64,000 nt of DNA from Chryseobacterium sp. 3008163. Lineage in GTDB: Bacteria > Bacteroidota > Bacteroidia > Flavobacteriales > Weeksellaceae. The stretch spans positions 2,790,001 through 2,854,000 of the forward strand of contig NZ_CP033070.1 of the NCBI RefSeq assembly GCF_003669035.1, given 5' to 3'. Below the pieces are notes generated by a model, which was not told where the DNA came from, ran no database searches, and was given only the letters and a program-made list of their open reading frames with translations. Each line of letters begins with the position of its first letter. The stretch's first letter is position 1. Shown here piece after piece: positions 8,260 through 16,384 of this stretch. The translations under genes were made by a program, and so were the position numbers.

Positions 8260-8904
8260 CTAAGGAATTAAAATTTTATCTCCACCAAACTTCGGTTCAA
8301 CTCCAAAAATGAAATCCCAGAAAACCTTTGCTCGCGCCAGTTTTTCTCTCGCATTGGTTTTAAAGCCGGCATATTTATTCACATCTGCAGCATTGTAACC
8401 GAATGCTTCAATTCCATTTTTTCTGGCAAGAAAAACGGCTCTCTCATTGTGAAACTTCTGTGAAATAATGATGTAAGAATTTTGCCCGAAAATTTCTTTC
8501 GCCCGAACGACTGAGTCTAAAGTTCTGAAGCCTGCAAAATCTTCAAAGACTCTTTCTGCAGGAACTCCGGCTTTGATCAGCTCGTTTTTCATTTCTTCAG
8601 GTTCATTATAATCCTTTTGAGAATTATCTCCGCTTACAATAATGTTTTGAATCTTCCCGGATTTATATAAGTCTGCGGCGGCTTTTATTCTGTTAAAAAA
8701 GTATGCATTCGGATTTCCGTTTGAAAGCGTTTTGCTCGTTCCAAGGAGAAGTCCTGTTTTCTCGGTAGGTAGTTTTGAAAGATCTGAAGTAACGAAATTT
8801 TCCGCCTGATCTTTAATGGTGAAGTTTGACCAGATGACAAAAATAATTCCTGCCACAAAAAGTAGCAGGAAGATTTTGAGTGTATTTTTTATAATTCTTT
8901 TCAT
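8260..8904 (-). CDS. SanA/DUF218 family membrane protein
   Basis: A 214-residue protein with one N-terminal membrane segment (about residues 9-26) and a DUF218 domain outside it. Key pieces are GLLLGTSKTLSNGNPNAYF, NRIKAAADLYKSGKI, IIVSGDNS and the closing-helix region FHNERAVFLARKNGIEAFGY. SanA-type proteins affect cell-envelope permeability (vancomycin exclusion in enterics), but their chemistry is not settled. It lies 42 bases after lspA on the same strand with a small hairpin between them. Full length and intact. Confidence 0.87.
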   Translation of the reverse strand: MKRIIKNTLKIFLLLFVAGIIFVIWSNFTIKDQAENFVTSDLSKLPTEKTGLLLGTSKTLSNGNPNAYFFNRIKAAADLYKSGKIQNIIVSGDNSQKDYNEPEEMKNELIKAGVPAERVFEDFAGFRTLDSVVRAKEIFGQNSYIIISQKFHNERAVFLARKNGIEAFGYNAADVNKYAGFKTNAREKLARAKVFWDFIFGVEPKFGGDKILIP

Positions 8905-8946
8905 ACATTTTAAACCCTAAAAGGTTTCATAAAAGTATGAAATATT

Positions 8947-9585
8947 TTAAAATTCTAATCCATTCGGGAAAGCTTTCTTTCTGAAAATCAATAAAAATGC
9001 GGCACCCACAGTTATTGCAGAATCGGCAACATTGAAAATGTATTTGAAGAATTCGAAGTGCTTACCTCCAATTAACGGCCAGCTTTCGGGAGCAGTCCAG
9101 TCTACCAAAGGAAAATGAAGCATATCAACCACGCAACCTTTCATAAATGTAGAGTAACCCTCACCGAAAGGAACTAATTTAGAAACTCCGCCGTAACCAA
9201 TCCATTGATTAACGCTTTCATCATAAACCATCCCGCTGTCGAAAATTAATCCGTAAAACATTCCGTCTATAAGATTTCCAATAGCTCCGGCAAAAATAAT
9301 GGACATTGGAATAATCAGATAATTAGATTCACCTCTTGCCAACCATTTTTTAAACAGATAAACCATTCCGCCTATCAAGAAAATACGAACGATGACCAGA
9401 AAATATTTGCCAAGCATTCCTCCAAAATGAAAGCCATAAGCCATTCCTGGATTTTCGACAAAAGTTAATTTAAAACCTGGAAAAACAGAAACACTGTCAT
9501 TAAGGCTAAAATTAGTTTTAATATAAATTTTTGATGCCTGATCGATCAATAAAATAAGAAAAGTGATAAGTGCAATCTTCTTCAT
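8947..9585 (-). CDS. lspA: Lipoprotein signal peptidase (signal peptidase II)
   Basis: Cleaves the signal peptide of prolipoproteins at the inner membrane. At 212 residues it is longer than the enterobacterial enzyme because of an inserted loop, as usual in Bacteroidetes (GMVYDESVNQWIGYGGVSK). Four membrane segments are visible. The catalytic aspartates are in GNLIDGMFYG and in FNVADSAITVG near the C terminus. The conserved N-terminal region has DQASKIYI and VENPGMAYGF. Its ATG overlaps the stop of the small upstream gene by one base (TAATG), so the two are coupled. Substrates include the lipoproteins encoded near 38.3 and 42.8 kb. Confidence 0.95.
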   Translation of the reverse strand: MKKIALITFLILLIDQASKIYIKTNFSLNDSVSVFPGFKLTFVENPGMAYGFHFGGMLGKYFLVIVRIFLIGGMVYLFKKWLARGESNYLIIPMSIIFAGAIGNLIDGMFYGLIFDSGMVYDESVNQWIGYGGVSKLVPFGEGYSTFMKGCVVDMLHFPLVDWTAPESWPLIGGKHFEFFKYIFNVADSAITVGAAFLLIFRKKAFPNGLEF

Positions 9586-9782
9586 TACAAATTCGGCTTT
9601 GGTTTGTCTTTAAAGTTTCTTACAGGCTTATCTTTTTTCACTGCAGGAGTACGAGGTTCAAAAGTTTGAGTTTTTGCGCCTCTTGTGTGAAATTTTTCGT
9701 AACGAATTCCCATATCTTTCATCACGCTTTTCAGCGCATTCAGCTCCATTTGGTTTTTGGGGTGTACAATTAATGCTTCCAT
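9585..9782 (-). CDS. Small conserved hypothetical coupled to lspA
   Basis: A 65-residue protein: an N-terminal alpha/beta segment (MEALIVHPKNQMELNALKSVM, DMGIRYEK), then a lysine/proline-rich, probably disordered tail. The N-terminal pattern resembles small DUF2683-like proteins that sometimes sit beside addiction modules, but no toxin is adjacent here. The stop codon overlaps the lspA start. Function unknown; coupling to lspA is the main clue. Confidence 0.65.
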   Translation of the reverse strand: MEALIVHPKNQMELNALKSVMKDMGIRYEKFHTRGAKTQTFEPRTPAVKKDKPVRNFKDKPKPNL

Positions 9783-9798
9783 TTTAATTTATTTGAAA

Positions 9799-9827
9799 CG
9801 TTGGTGAAGCCTAAAGCTTCACCAACG
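9799..9827 (-). terminator. Hairpin between two small minus-strand genes
   Basis: A perfect 12-bp stem (9799-9810 with 9816-9827) and a five-base loop in the 59-base gap between the genes ending at 9842 and starting at 9782. The following sequence on the minus strand is only moderately T-rich, so it may attenuate rather than terminate. Confidence 0.55.
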
Positions 9828-9841
9828 CTTTATGTTTAATG

Positions 9842-10087
9842 TTAATGCTTAGAAAGTTCGTCTAATCTTTTTCTGTCTTTTGCAGACAGGTCGTTGATTC
9901 CGTTCTTGCCCATTTTACTGAGAAGTCTGTCGATTTCCTTTTCCCTTTCTCGCTTATCTGAATTGAACTGTTGATCGATGGTCAGATTTTTAGGTTTGTC
10001 GGGATAGAATCTATTTTTGATCAGATCTCGATTAAAATACCATAAAACTGCCACAAGGATAATTCCTAAAATCAAATATTCACTCAT
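9842..10087 (-). CDS. Small membrane-anchored protein (DUF6576-like)
   Basis: An 81-residue protein with one N-terminal membrane helix (YLILGIILVAVLWYF, about residues 4-18) and a charged cytoplasmic tail. The end (REREKEIDRLLSKMGKNGINDLSAKDRKRLDELSK) resembles the short helical-hairpin module often found at the C terminus of Bacteroidetes rhomboid proteases, annotated as DUF6576 as far as I recall. Here it is on its own anchor with no rhomboid. A -7 element lies 67 bases upstream. Role unknown. Confidence 0.72.
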   Translation of the reverse strand: MSEYLILGIILVAVLWYFNRDLIKNRFYPDKPKNLTIDQQFNSDKREREKEIDRLLSKMGKNGINDLSAKDRKRLDELSKH

Positions 10088-10108
10088 AGATATAATTAAA
10101 AATTAGGT

Positions 10109-10140
10109 TTATACAATGTTGAATAACATCATATAAACCC
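10109..10140 (-). terminator. Hairpin after the TraR/DksA-like gene
   Basis: An imperfect stem pairs GGTTTATA with TATAAACC plus inner AATGTT/AACAT pairs, about 34 bases past the minus-strand stop at 10174, and is followed by AATTTTT on the minus strand. Confidence 0.55.
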
Positions 10141-10153
10141 AATTAATTATTTA

Positions 10154-10161
10154 CAAAAATA
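10154..10161 (-). promoter_or_regulatory. -7 element (TATTTTTG) before the 81-residue protein
   Basis: An exact minus-strand TAnnTTTG. It lies just upstream of the hairpin above, so the hairpin would be in the 5' leader of transcripts from this promoter. Confidence 0.4.
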
Positions 10162-10173
10162 AGATAAAAATAA

Positions 10174-10554
10174 TTATCTCTGCATATTTTTAGCTTCAAT
10201 GCTCAAAGTAGCGTGTGGAACTGCCAAAAGCCTCTCTTTCGGGATCAGTTTTCCAGTTACTCGGCATACACCGTACGTTTTGTTTTCAATTCTGATTAAA
10301 GCATTTTTCAGATCTCTCACAAACTTCTCCTGTCTTCCTGCCAAAATAGAGTTTTGCTCTTTGCTCAGCGTTTCAGCACCTTCTTCAAAAGCTTTGAAAG
10401 TTGGTGATGTGTCGTCAGTTCCGTTGTTTTGATCGTTGATGAAACTTTCTCTAATCAACTGCAGATCTTTCTCTGCTTTTTCTATTTTATCTTTGATTAA
10501 CTTTTTAAATTCCTGTAAATCAGAGTCATTATATCTTACCCTTTCGTCTTGCAT
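10174..10554 (-). CDS. TraR/DksA-like protein without a complete zinc finger
   Basis: A 126-residue protein with the DksA/TraR layout: a long N-terminal coiled coil (about residues 8-50), a linker, and the C-terminal region IENKTYGVCRVTGKLIPKERLLAVPHAT. In DksA this last part is a four-cysteine zinc finger that stabilises binding in the RNA polymerase secondary channel. Here only one cysteine remains, so zinc binding is unlikely, as in other zinc-independent DksA variants. It sits 59 bases after ileS on the same strand. A role in modulating transcription initiation is inferred from family only. Confidence 0.85.
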   Translation of the reverse strand: MQDERVRYNDSDLQEFKKLIKDKIEKAEKDLQLIRESFINDQNNGTDDTSPTFKAFEEGAETLSKEQNSILAGRQEKFVRDLKNALIRIENKTYGVCRVTGKLIPKERLLAVPHATLSIEAKNMQR

Positions 10555-10613
10555 TGTCTTTTTCTTTTTTAATAAATTTATGAAATGGATTTTGAAAAAA
10601 CAATAATTAAATA

Positions 10614-13600
10614 TTAATTTTTTTCAACATTTACTTTAAAATTAAGGTCATCGATGTCGATTTCGTTAAAATTTGAAAGTGAAGATACAATTTCTATTTT
10701 ATTTGACAAGACCTCAGATGAAATATATTCCTCATTTTGCTTAATTTGTTCCAAAAATGGTGTATTTTCTTCCAAAATGATGTTTATTCTGTCTGTTAAT
10801 TCAAAATCTTTCTCTTTTCTAAGATTTTGGATCCTGTTGATAAACTCTCTTGCGATACCTTCAGATTTTAATTCTTCTGTTAGCGTCAAATCTAATGCCA
10901 CAGTTGTTTTCCCGTCAGAAGTTACGGTCCATCCCGGAATGTCTTTCGTTGAAATTTCTACATCGGCTGTTGTAATTTCATACCCTTGAATGTCTGTTTT
11001 TCCTTCTTTCTCTAAAGATGAAATTTGCTCTGGTGTGAAATTAGAAATCTCACTACCAACAACTTTCATGTCTTTCCCGAGTCTTGAACCTAAAGTTTTG
11101 AAGTTCGGTTTGATCTGTTTTACAATTAAATGAGATGCTTCTTCAGCATTGATTAACTGCAATTCTTTAACGTTAACTTCTTGTTTAATTAATTCTGAAA
11201 CCGCTAAAATCTGCTCTTCAGTTTTCTTATCCAAAACAGGAATCAAAACTTTTTGTAACGGCTGTCGCACTTTTATATTTTCTTTCTTTCTCAAAGAGAA
11301 AACCATACTCGTAATATTCTGTGCTAAATGTGTTTTTTCAACCAAATCCTGATCGATTAAACTTTCATCGGCAACCGGGAAATCTGTTAAGTGAACGGAT
11401 TCAAATGTTTCTTTTCCTGTCGCTGCATTTAAATCCTGATACAACTGATCCATAAAGAACGGAGCGATGGGTGCGGATAATTTGGCAACAGTTTCAAGAC
11501 ACGTATATAAAGTTTGGTAAGCAGAGATTTTGTCATCAGAATAGTCTCCTTTCCAGAAACGTCTTCTGCACAATCTTACATACCAGTTACTCAAGTTATC
11601 GTTTACGAAATTACTGATGGATCTTGCTACTCTTGTAGGCTCATAATCTTCGTAGAATGCTTTTACTTCTTTAATTAAAAGATTCAATTCAGATAAAATC
11701 CAACGGTCGATTTCTGGTCTGTTTTCAATATCTTTTTCAGAATACTTAAATCCATCTACATTCGCATATAGAGTGAAGAATGAATAGGTGTTGTAAAGAG
11801 TTCCGAAGAATTTCCTTCTCACTTCGTCAATTCCTTCGATGTCAAATTTCAGGTTTTCCCAAGGGTTTGCATTCGAAACCATGTACCAACGTGTTGCATC
11901 AGGTCCGTAAACTGCTAAAGTCTCGAATGGGTCAACTGCATTTCCTTTTGATTTTGACATTTTCAGACCATTTTTATCCAAAACAAGTCCGTTACTCATT
12001 ACATTTTTATAAGCAACTGAATCAAAAACCGCAGTTCCGATTGCATGAAGTGTGTAGAACCAGCCACGAGTCTGGTCAACGCCTTCAGCGATGAAGTCTG
12101 CCGGGAAAGCTTTATTATTGTCAATTAATTCTTTATTCTCAAAAGGATAATGCAACTGCGCATAAGGCATAGAACCTGAATCGAACCAAACGTCGATCAA
12201 GTCGCTCTCACGGTTCATTGCTTTTCCTGATTCTGAAACCAAAACTATTTTGTCAACGATATTTTTGTGTAAATCAACCAAAGAATAGTTTTCTTCAGAC
12301 ATATTTCCGATTTCAAATCCTTTGAACGGATTTTCTTTCATCAATCCTGCTGCGATAGATTTCTCAATCTCATTGTATAATTCCTCAACAGAACCGATGA
12401 TGATTTCTTCCTGTGCTGAGCCTGTTGAAGGGTCTGTTCTCCAGATTGGCAAAGGAATTCCCCAATATCTTGAACGGGAAAGGTTCCAGTCGTTCACATT
12501 TTCCAGCCAATTCCCGAAACGCCCTTCTCCTGTAGCTTTCGGCTTCCAGTTGATTTCTTTGTTTAAATCTACCAAACGGTCTTTTACCGCTGTCATTTTT
12601 ACAAACCAAGAATCTAACGGATAATATAAAAGTGGCTCATCTGTTCTCCAGCTGTGTGGGTAACTGTGAACGTATTTTTCAACTTTAAAAGCTTTGTTTT
12701 CTTCTTTTAAACGAATTGCAATTTCTACATCAACAGATTTTTCTGGTGCTTTTCCTGCATCATAATATTCGTTTTTCACATATTTACCTGCGAAATCTCC
12801 CATCTGCGAAGTAAACTTTCCTTGTAAATCTACCAACGGAACAGGGTTTCCGAATTCATTTAAAACCAACATTGGCGGAACTTCAGGTGTCGCTTCTTTG
12901 GCAACTTTCGCATCATCAGCACCGAAAGTTGGCGCTGTATGAACGATTCCTGTACCGTCTTCAGTCGTAACGAAGTCTCCTGAAATTACTCTGAAAGCAT
13001 TTTCTGGGTTTTGGTACGGTAAAGTGTAGGGTAATAACTGCTCATATTTAATTCCAACCAAATCAAAACCTTTGAACTCCCCAAGAATTTGGAAAGGAAT
13101 GGTTTTGCTTGATGAAGTATAATTAGCGAAATCTTCGTCAGTTCCTTCGATGAATTTTTTCCCGAACTGTTTTCCAACCAAAGCTTTAGCCAAAACAATA
13201 TTAATCGGATCAAAAGTATATTGGTTAAATGTTTTTACTAAAACGTAATCGATTTTTGGACCTACCGTCAAAGCAGTGTTCGAAGGTAAAGTCCAAGGAG
13301 TTGTCGTCCATGCTAAGAAATGTACATCTCCAAAACCTTGTAAAAACGAAGGTAATGTTTCAGGAAGTGTCTTGAATTGTGCTACAATCGTTGTGTCGGT
13401 CACATCACGGTAAGCTCCGGGTTGATTAACTTCGTGAGAAGAAAGTCCCGTTCCTGCTTTCGGAGAATACGGCTGAATCGTGTACCCTTTATACAACAAA
13501 TCTTTGCTGTACAATTGCTTCAACAACCACCAAACGGTTTCCATGTATTTTGATTTGTACGTGATGTACGGATCTTCAAGATCTACCCAATATCCGATTT

Positions 13601-14012
13601 TTTCGGTCAGGTGATTCCAGACATCAGTATAGCGCATTACCGCTTCACGACAAGCTTTGTTGTAATCTTCAATCGAAATTTTTTTGCCAATATCTTCTTT
13701 TGTAATCCCTAGTTCTTTTTCAACTCCTAATTCTACCGGAAGTCCGTGCGTGTCCCAACCCGCTTTACGGAAAACCTGTTTCCCGTTCTGAGTTTGGTAA
13801 CGACAGAAAATATCTTTCAACGCTCTTGCCATAACGTGGTGAATTCCGGGCATTCCGTTTGCTGAAGGTGGACCTTCATAAAACACAAATTCAGGATTTC
13901 CTTCACGAGTTTCAACACTTTTTTCAAAGGTTTTATTGGCTTTCCAGAATTCCGCAACATTCTCGGCTACGTCTATCAGGTTAAGGTTTTTATATTCTTT
14001 AAATTGGCTCAT
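10614..14012 (-). CDS. ileS: Isoleucyl-tRNA synthetase
   Basis: Charges tRNA-Ile. At 1132 residues it is of the longer, eukaryote-like type usual in Bacteroidetes. The HIGH-type motif is NGMPGIHHVMARALKD near residues 52-67 and KMSKS is in NGLKMSKSKGN near 690. The CP1 editing region carries LAWTTTPWTLPSNTALTVGP near 235-255. The anticodon-binding domain includes ENRPEIDRWILSELN. Near residues 526-534 the protein reads DPSTGSAQE, and the DNA there matches a dispersed Bacteroidetes repeat, so it looks like a repeat-derived insertion. A -7 element lies about 35 bases upstream. Intact. Confidence 0.96.
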   Translation of the reverse strand: MSQFKEYKNLNLIDVAENVAEFWKANKTFEKSVETREGNPEFVFYEGPPSANGMPGIHHVMARALKDIFCRYQTQNGKQVFRKAGWDTHGLPVELGVEKELGITKEDIGKKISIEDYNKACREAVMRYTDVWNHLTEKIGYWVDLEDPYITYKSKYMETVWWLLKQLYSKDLLYKGYTIQPYSPKAGTGLSSHEVNQPGAYRDVTDTTIVAQFKTLPETLPSFLQGFGDVHFLAWTTTPWTLPSNTALTVGPKIDYVLVKTFNQYTFDPINIVLAKALVGKQFGKKFIEGTDEDFANYTSSSKTIPFQILGEFKGFDLVGIKYEQLLPYTLPYQNPENAFRVISGDFVTTEDGTGIVHTAPTFGADDAKVAKEATPEVPPMLVLNEFGNPVPLVDLQGKFTSQMGDFAGKYVKNEYYDAGKAPEKSVDVEIAIRLKEENKAFKVEKYVHSYPHSWRTDEPLLYYPLDSWFVKMTAVKDRLVDLNKEINWKPKATGEGRFGNWLENVNDWNLSRSRYWGIPLPIWRTDPSTGSAQEEIIIGSVEELYNEIEKSIAAGLMKENPFKGFEIGNMSEENYSLVDLHKNIVDKIVLVSESGKAMNRESDLIDVWFDSGSMPYAQLHYPFENKELIDNNKAFPADFIAEGVDQTRGWFYTLHAIGTAVFDSVAYKNVMSNGLVLDKNGLKMSKSKGNAVDPFETLAVYGPDATRWYMVSNANPWENLKFDIEGIDEVRRKFFGTLYNTYSFFTLYANVDGFKYSEKDIENRPEIDRWILSELNLLIKEVKAFYEDYEPTRVARSISNFVNDNLSNWYVRLCRRRFWKGDYSDDKISAYQTLYTCLETVAKLSAPIAPFFMDQLYQDLNAATGKETFESVHLTDFPVADESLIDQDLVEKTHLAQNITSMVFSLRKKENIKVRQPLQKVLIPVLDKKTEEQILAVSELIKQEVNVKELQLINAEEASHLIVKQIKPNFKTLGSRLGKDMKVVGSEISNFTPEQISSLEKEGKTDIQGYEITTADVEISTKDIPGWTVTSDGKTTVALDLTLTEELKSEGIAREFINRIQNLRKEKDFELTDRINIILEENTPFLEQIKQNEEYISSEVLSNKIEIVSSLSNFNEIDIDDLNFKVNVEKN

Positions 14013-14047
14013 TGTAATTTCTCAATTTCGTTGATTAATCAAGTTGG

Positions 14048-14055
14048 CAAATTTA
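14048..14055 (-). promoter_or_regulatory. -7 element (TAAATTTG) of ileS
   Basis: Minus-strand TAnnTTTG, 35 bases before the ileS start codon. Confidence 0.45.
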
Positions 14056-14185
14056 GTGATTTTTGTCGGTTTATAATATATGTTTTATTTTGAGTCGAAT
14101 TATTGAAAAGTTTGTGAAAATTGAAGCGTTTTTGAAAGTGAATTTTAAATTGTTTTACTAATAAAATCTGTGATTTTCATCAATA

Positions 14186-14300
14186 GAAGCGGGCTTTAGC
14201 CAAAACTTACATTTCTCTCGCAGATTTTGCAGATAGCGCAGATTTATTAGATTAAATTTTAAAACAATAATCTGTGAAAATCTATGTGATACGTGGAAAC
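14186..14300. repeat. Dispersed intergenic repeat (cagattt/aatctg type)
   Basis: The 328-base gap between ileS and the ligase gene holds no gene. It contains repeated GCAGATTT/GCGCAGATTT units facing AATCTGTGAAAATCTATGTG, giving an imperfect inverted layout, plus a GCGGGCTTTAGCC segment before it. This resembles intergenic repeats common in Chryseobacterium genomes; copy number elsewhere cannot be seen from here. Confidence 0.5.
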
Positions 14301-14335
14301 AAAATTTAGCATTCCTCTTTTAATTTTAATTTAAA

Positions 14336-14343
14336 TAAATTTG
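14336..14343 (+). promoter_or_regulatory. -7 element (TAAATTTG) overlapping the ligase start region
   Basis: An exact TAnnTTTG ending on the TTG at 14341-14343. If used, the transcript starts inside the annotated frame and favours the second TTG at 14362. Confidence 0.35.
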
Positions 14344-15654
14344 TCTTCTAAATTTAAACTATTGGAACTCTTCCCACTCATCGAGAAATCAAGCATTCAG
14401 GACATCAAAAAGTTTCAGGAAGAAAAACTTCAGGAGCTTTTACAATATCTTGAGGCGAATTCACCTTTTTATCAGAAGCTATTCAAAGAAAATAATATTC
14501 AGATTTCTGATATTCAGACTTTGGAAGATTTGCAGAAAATCCCGACGACATCGAAGAATGATATTCAGCAGAATAATGAAGACTTTTTCTGTGTTCCACA
14601 AAATCAAATTGTTGATTACAGTACAACTTCAGGAACATTGGGTGATCCGGTGACTTTTGGACTTTCTGAAAATGATATGGAAAGAATTGCTTACAATGAA
14701 GCGATATCTCTTTCTTGTGCAGGAATTCAAAAAGGCGACGTTGTACAAATGATCACGACCATTGACAAAAGATTTATTGCTGGGCTCGCCTATCTTTTAG
14801 GTTTAAGAAAAATGGGTGCAAGCGTCATCAGAATGGGACCGGGAATTCCTGAATTGCAATGGGATTCAATTTTTAGATACAAACCTAAATATTTAATTAC
14901 GGTTCCCTCATTTCTTTTAAAAATGATCGACTACGCTGAGAAAAATGGAATTGATTATAAAAACTCTAGTGTTCTCGGAGCTGTTTGTATTGGTGAAAGT
15001 ATCAAAAATCAGGATTTTACCGATAATATTCTTTCGCAGAAGATTAAAGAAAAATGGAATATTCAATTATATTCTACTTACGCTTCAACGGAAATGAGCA
15101 CGGCTTTTACAGAATGTGAATTGCAAATTGGCGGACATCAGCATCCGGAATTAATTATTACAGAAATTCTTAATGATGAAGAGAATCCTGTGGAAAATGG
15201 AGAAAGCGGTGAACTGACAATTACAACTTTAGGTGTTGAAGCACTTCCTTTATTAAGATTTAAAACGGGAGATTTAGTTAAAGCCCATTACGAGCCTTGT
15301 CAGTGTGGAAGAAACACGATGCGTCTAGGTCCGGTTGTTGGTAGGAAACAGCAGATGATCAAATATAAAGGAACAACATTATATCCGCCTGCGATGAATG
15401 ATATTTTGAATGATTTTGACGGAATTTTATGTTACCAGATTGTAATTCAATCCAATGAAATAGGTTTGGATGAAATTATCATTAAATTGAGTACAGAAAG
15501 AGAAGATGAAAGTTTTGAAGGCGAAGTTCGTGATCATTTCAGGGCAAAACTAAGGGTAAGCCCGAAAATTGAATTCGTTGATTTTGATATTTTATCTAAA
15601 ACGGTTCTGAATCCAAATAGCAGAAAGCCAATTCATTTTTTAGACTTAAGATAA
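14341..15654 (+). CDS. PaaK-like AMP-forming ligase (flexirubin cluster)
   Basis: A 437-residue adenylate-forming enzyme like phenylacetate-CoA ligase, expected to activate an aromatic acid, here probably 4-coumarate, for CoA or ACP loading in flexirubin synthesis. The ATP-binding loop is STTSGTLGDPVTFG near residues 96-109, with the core LYSTYASTEMSTAF near 242-255 and the zinc-like cysteine pair CQCGRNT near 318. The C-terminal PaaK lid follows (GRKQQMIKYKGTTLYP). No ATG is available. The frame opens at TTG 14341, but a TAAATTTG element overlaps that codon, so TTG 14362 (giving MELFPLIEK) may be the true start. Confidence 0.85.
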   Translation: MSSKFKLLELFPLIEKSSIQDIKKFQEEKLQELLQYLEANSPFYQKLFKENNIQISDIQTLEDLQKIPTTSKNDIQQNNEDFFCVPQNQIVDYSTTSGTLGDPVTFGLSENDMERIAYNEAISLSCAGIQKGDVVQMITTIDKRFIAGLAYLLGLRKMGASVIRMGPGIPELQWDSIFRYKPKYLITVPSFLLKMIDYAEKNGIDYKNSSVLGAVCIGESIKNQDFTDNILSQKIKEKWNIQLYSTYASTEMSTAFTECELQIGGHQHPELIITEILNDEENPVENGESGELTITTLGVEALPLLRFKTGDLVKAHYEPCQCGRNTMRLGPVVGRKQQMIKYKGTTLYPPAMNDILNDFDGILCYQIVIQSNEIGLDEIIIKLSTEREDESFEGEVRDHFRAKLRVSPKIEFVDFDILSKTVLNPNSRKPIHFLDLR

Positions 15655-15709
15655 ATTCAAATAAATAGGAAATATTTTAATCACTTAAATTTTATTGATA
15701 GTGAACGCT

Positions 15710-15717
15710 TATCTTTG
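15710..15717 (+). promoter_or_regulatory. -7 element (TATCTTTG)
   Basis: An exact TAnnTTTG 20 bases before ATG 15738, with TTG at 15694-15696 at roughly the right distance for the -33 element. Confidence 0.55.
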
Positions 15718-15737
15718 CGGGAAATTTTAAATAAGCT

Positions 15738-16346
15738 ATGAAGAAACTATTCCTGATGTTGTTTTTTGCTATTGCATCGACAACTTTTGCTCAGAATCAA
15801 ATTAATTTTGTTTCCGGAGATAATTTTGATTTTTTGAAAGACCAAACAGATGTAAATGTTCAGTTGAAATTTGATAATGCAACTTATCAGGAGAAAAATG
15901 TAACCGAAACTCAATATGTTGAAAATAGAAAAGCTGATATTTCTGAAAGAAAAGGTGAAAAAGTCTGGAAAAATTGGACTTACCAATGGGATAGATTTAA
16001 AACTTCAGAATATTTAGATTATTTTTTTAAAGGAATTAATGCTAAATCAAAAAATATAACTTTTGGGAATGGCATCAAAGCAAAATATACCTTAATTGTC
16101 GATGCAAAATGGGTTTATGCCGGTTGGTACGGTGGAATGATTGGTTCGCAAGAAGCAAAACTTACTGCGGATCTACTATTTGTAGAAACAGATAATCCTT
16201 CTAATGTTATCATGAAATTACAAGCAGATAAAATTCAGGGCAAAAAAATGAATAAAGATTTTTCTTGGGAATACGGAAGAATCGCTGCAGCGTATGAGAT
16301 TACAGGTAAAAAACTTGGGGCCGAAATCAAGAAAGCTTTGAAATAA
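15738..16346 (+). CDS. Exported hypothetical protein in the flexirubin cluster
   Basis: A 202-residue protein with a signal peptide (residues 1-18, LMLFFAIASTTFAQ). The mature protein is rich in lysine and tryptophan (KVWKNWTYQWDRFKTSEYLDYFF, VDAKWVYAGWYGGMIGSQ) and ends with an alpha/beta pattern. I recognise no named domain. It has its own promoter and a strong terminator, so it is a single-gene transcript between the ligase and the halogenase-like gene. A periplasmic role in pigment handling is possible from position only. Confidence 0.7.
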   Translation: MKKLFLMLFFAIASTTFAQNQINFVSGDNFDFLKDQTDVNVQLKFDNATYQEKNVTETQYVENRKADISERKGEKVWKNWTYQWDRFKTSEYLDYFFKGINAKSKNITFGNGIKAKYTLIVDAKWVYAGWYGGMIGSQEAKLTADLLFVETDNPSNVIMKLQADKIQGKKMNKDFSWEYGRIAAAYEITGKKLGAEIKKALK

Positions 16347-16347
16347 A

Positions 16348-16384
16348 ATAAAAACGGTCTGAAAATTTTCAGACCGTTTTTTTA
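16348..16384. terminator. Bidirectional terminator
   Basis: A perfect 15-bp stem (16351-16365 with 16366-16380, AAAACGGTCTGAAAA and its complement) flanked by A and T runs. It serves the exported-protein gene and the convergent halogenase-like gene, whose stop it abuts. Confidence 0.88.

Noticed and set aside
10654..12624. Plus-strand open frames opposite ileS.
   Set aside because: They run through an intact synthetase gene and have no recognisable domain or promoter.
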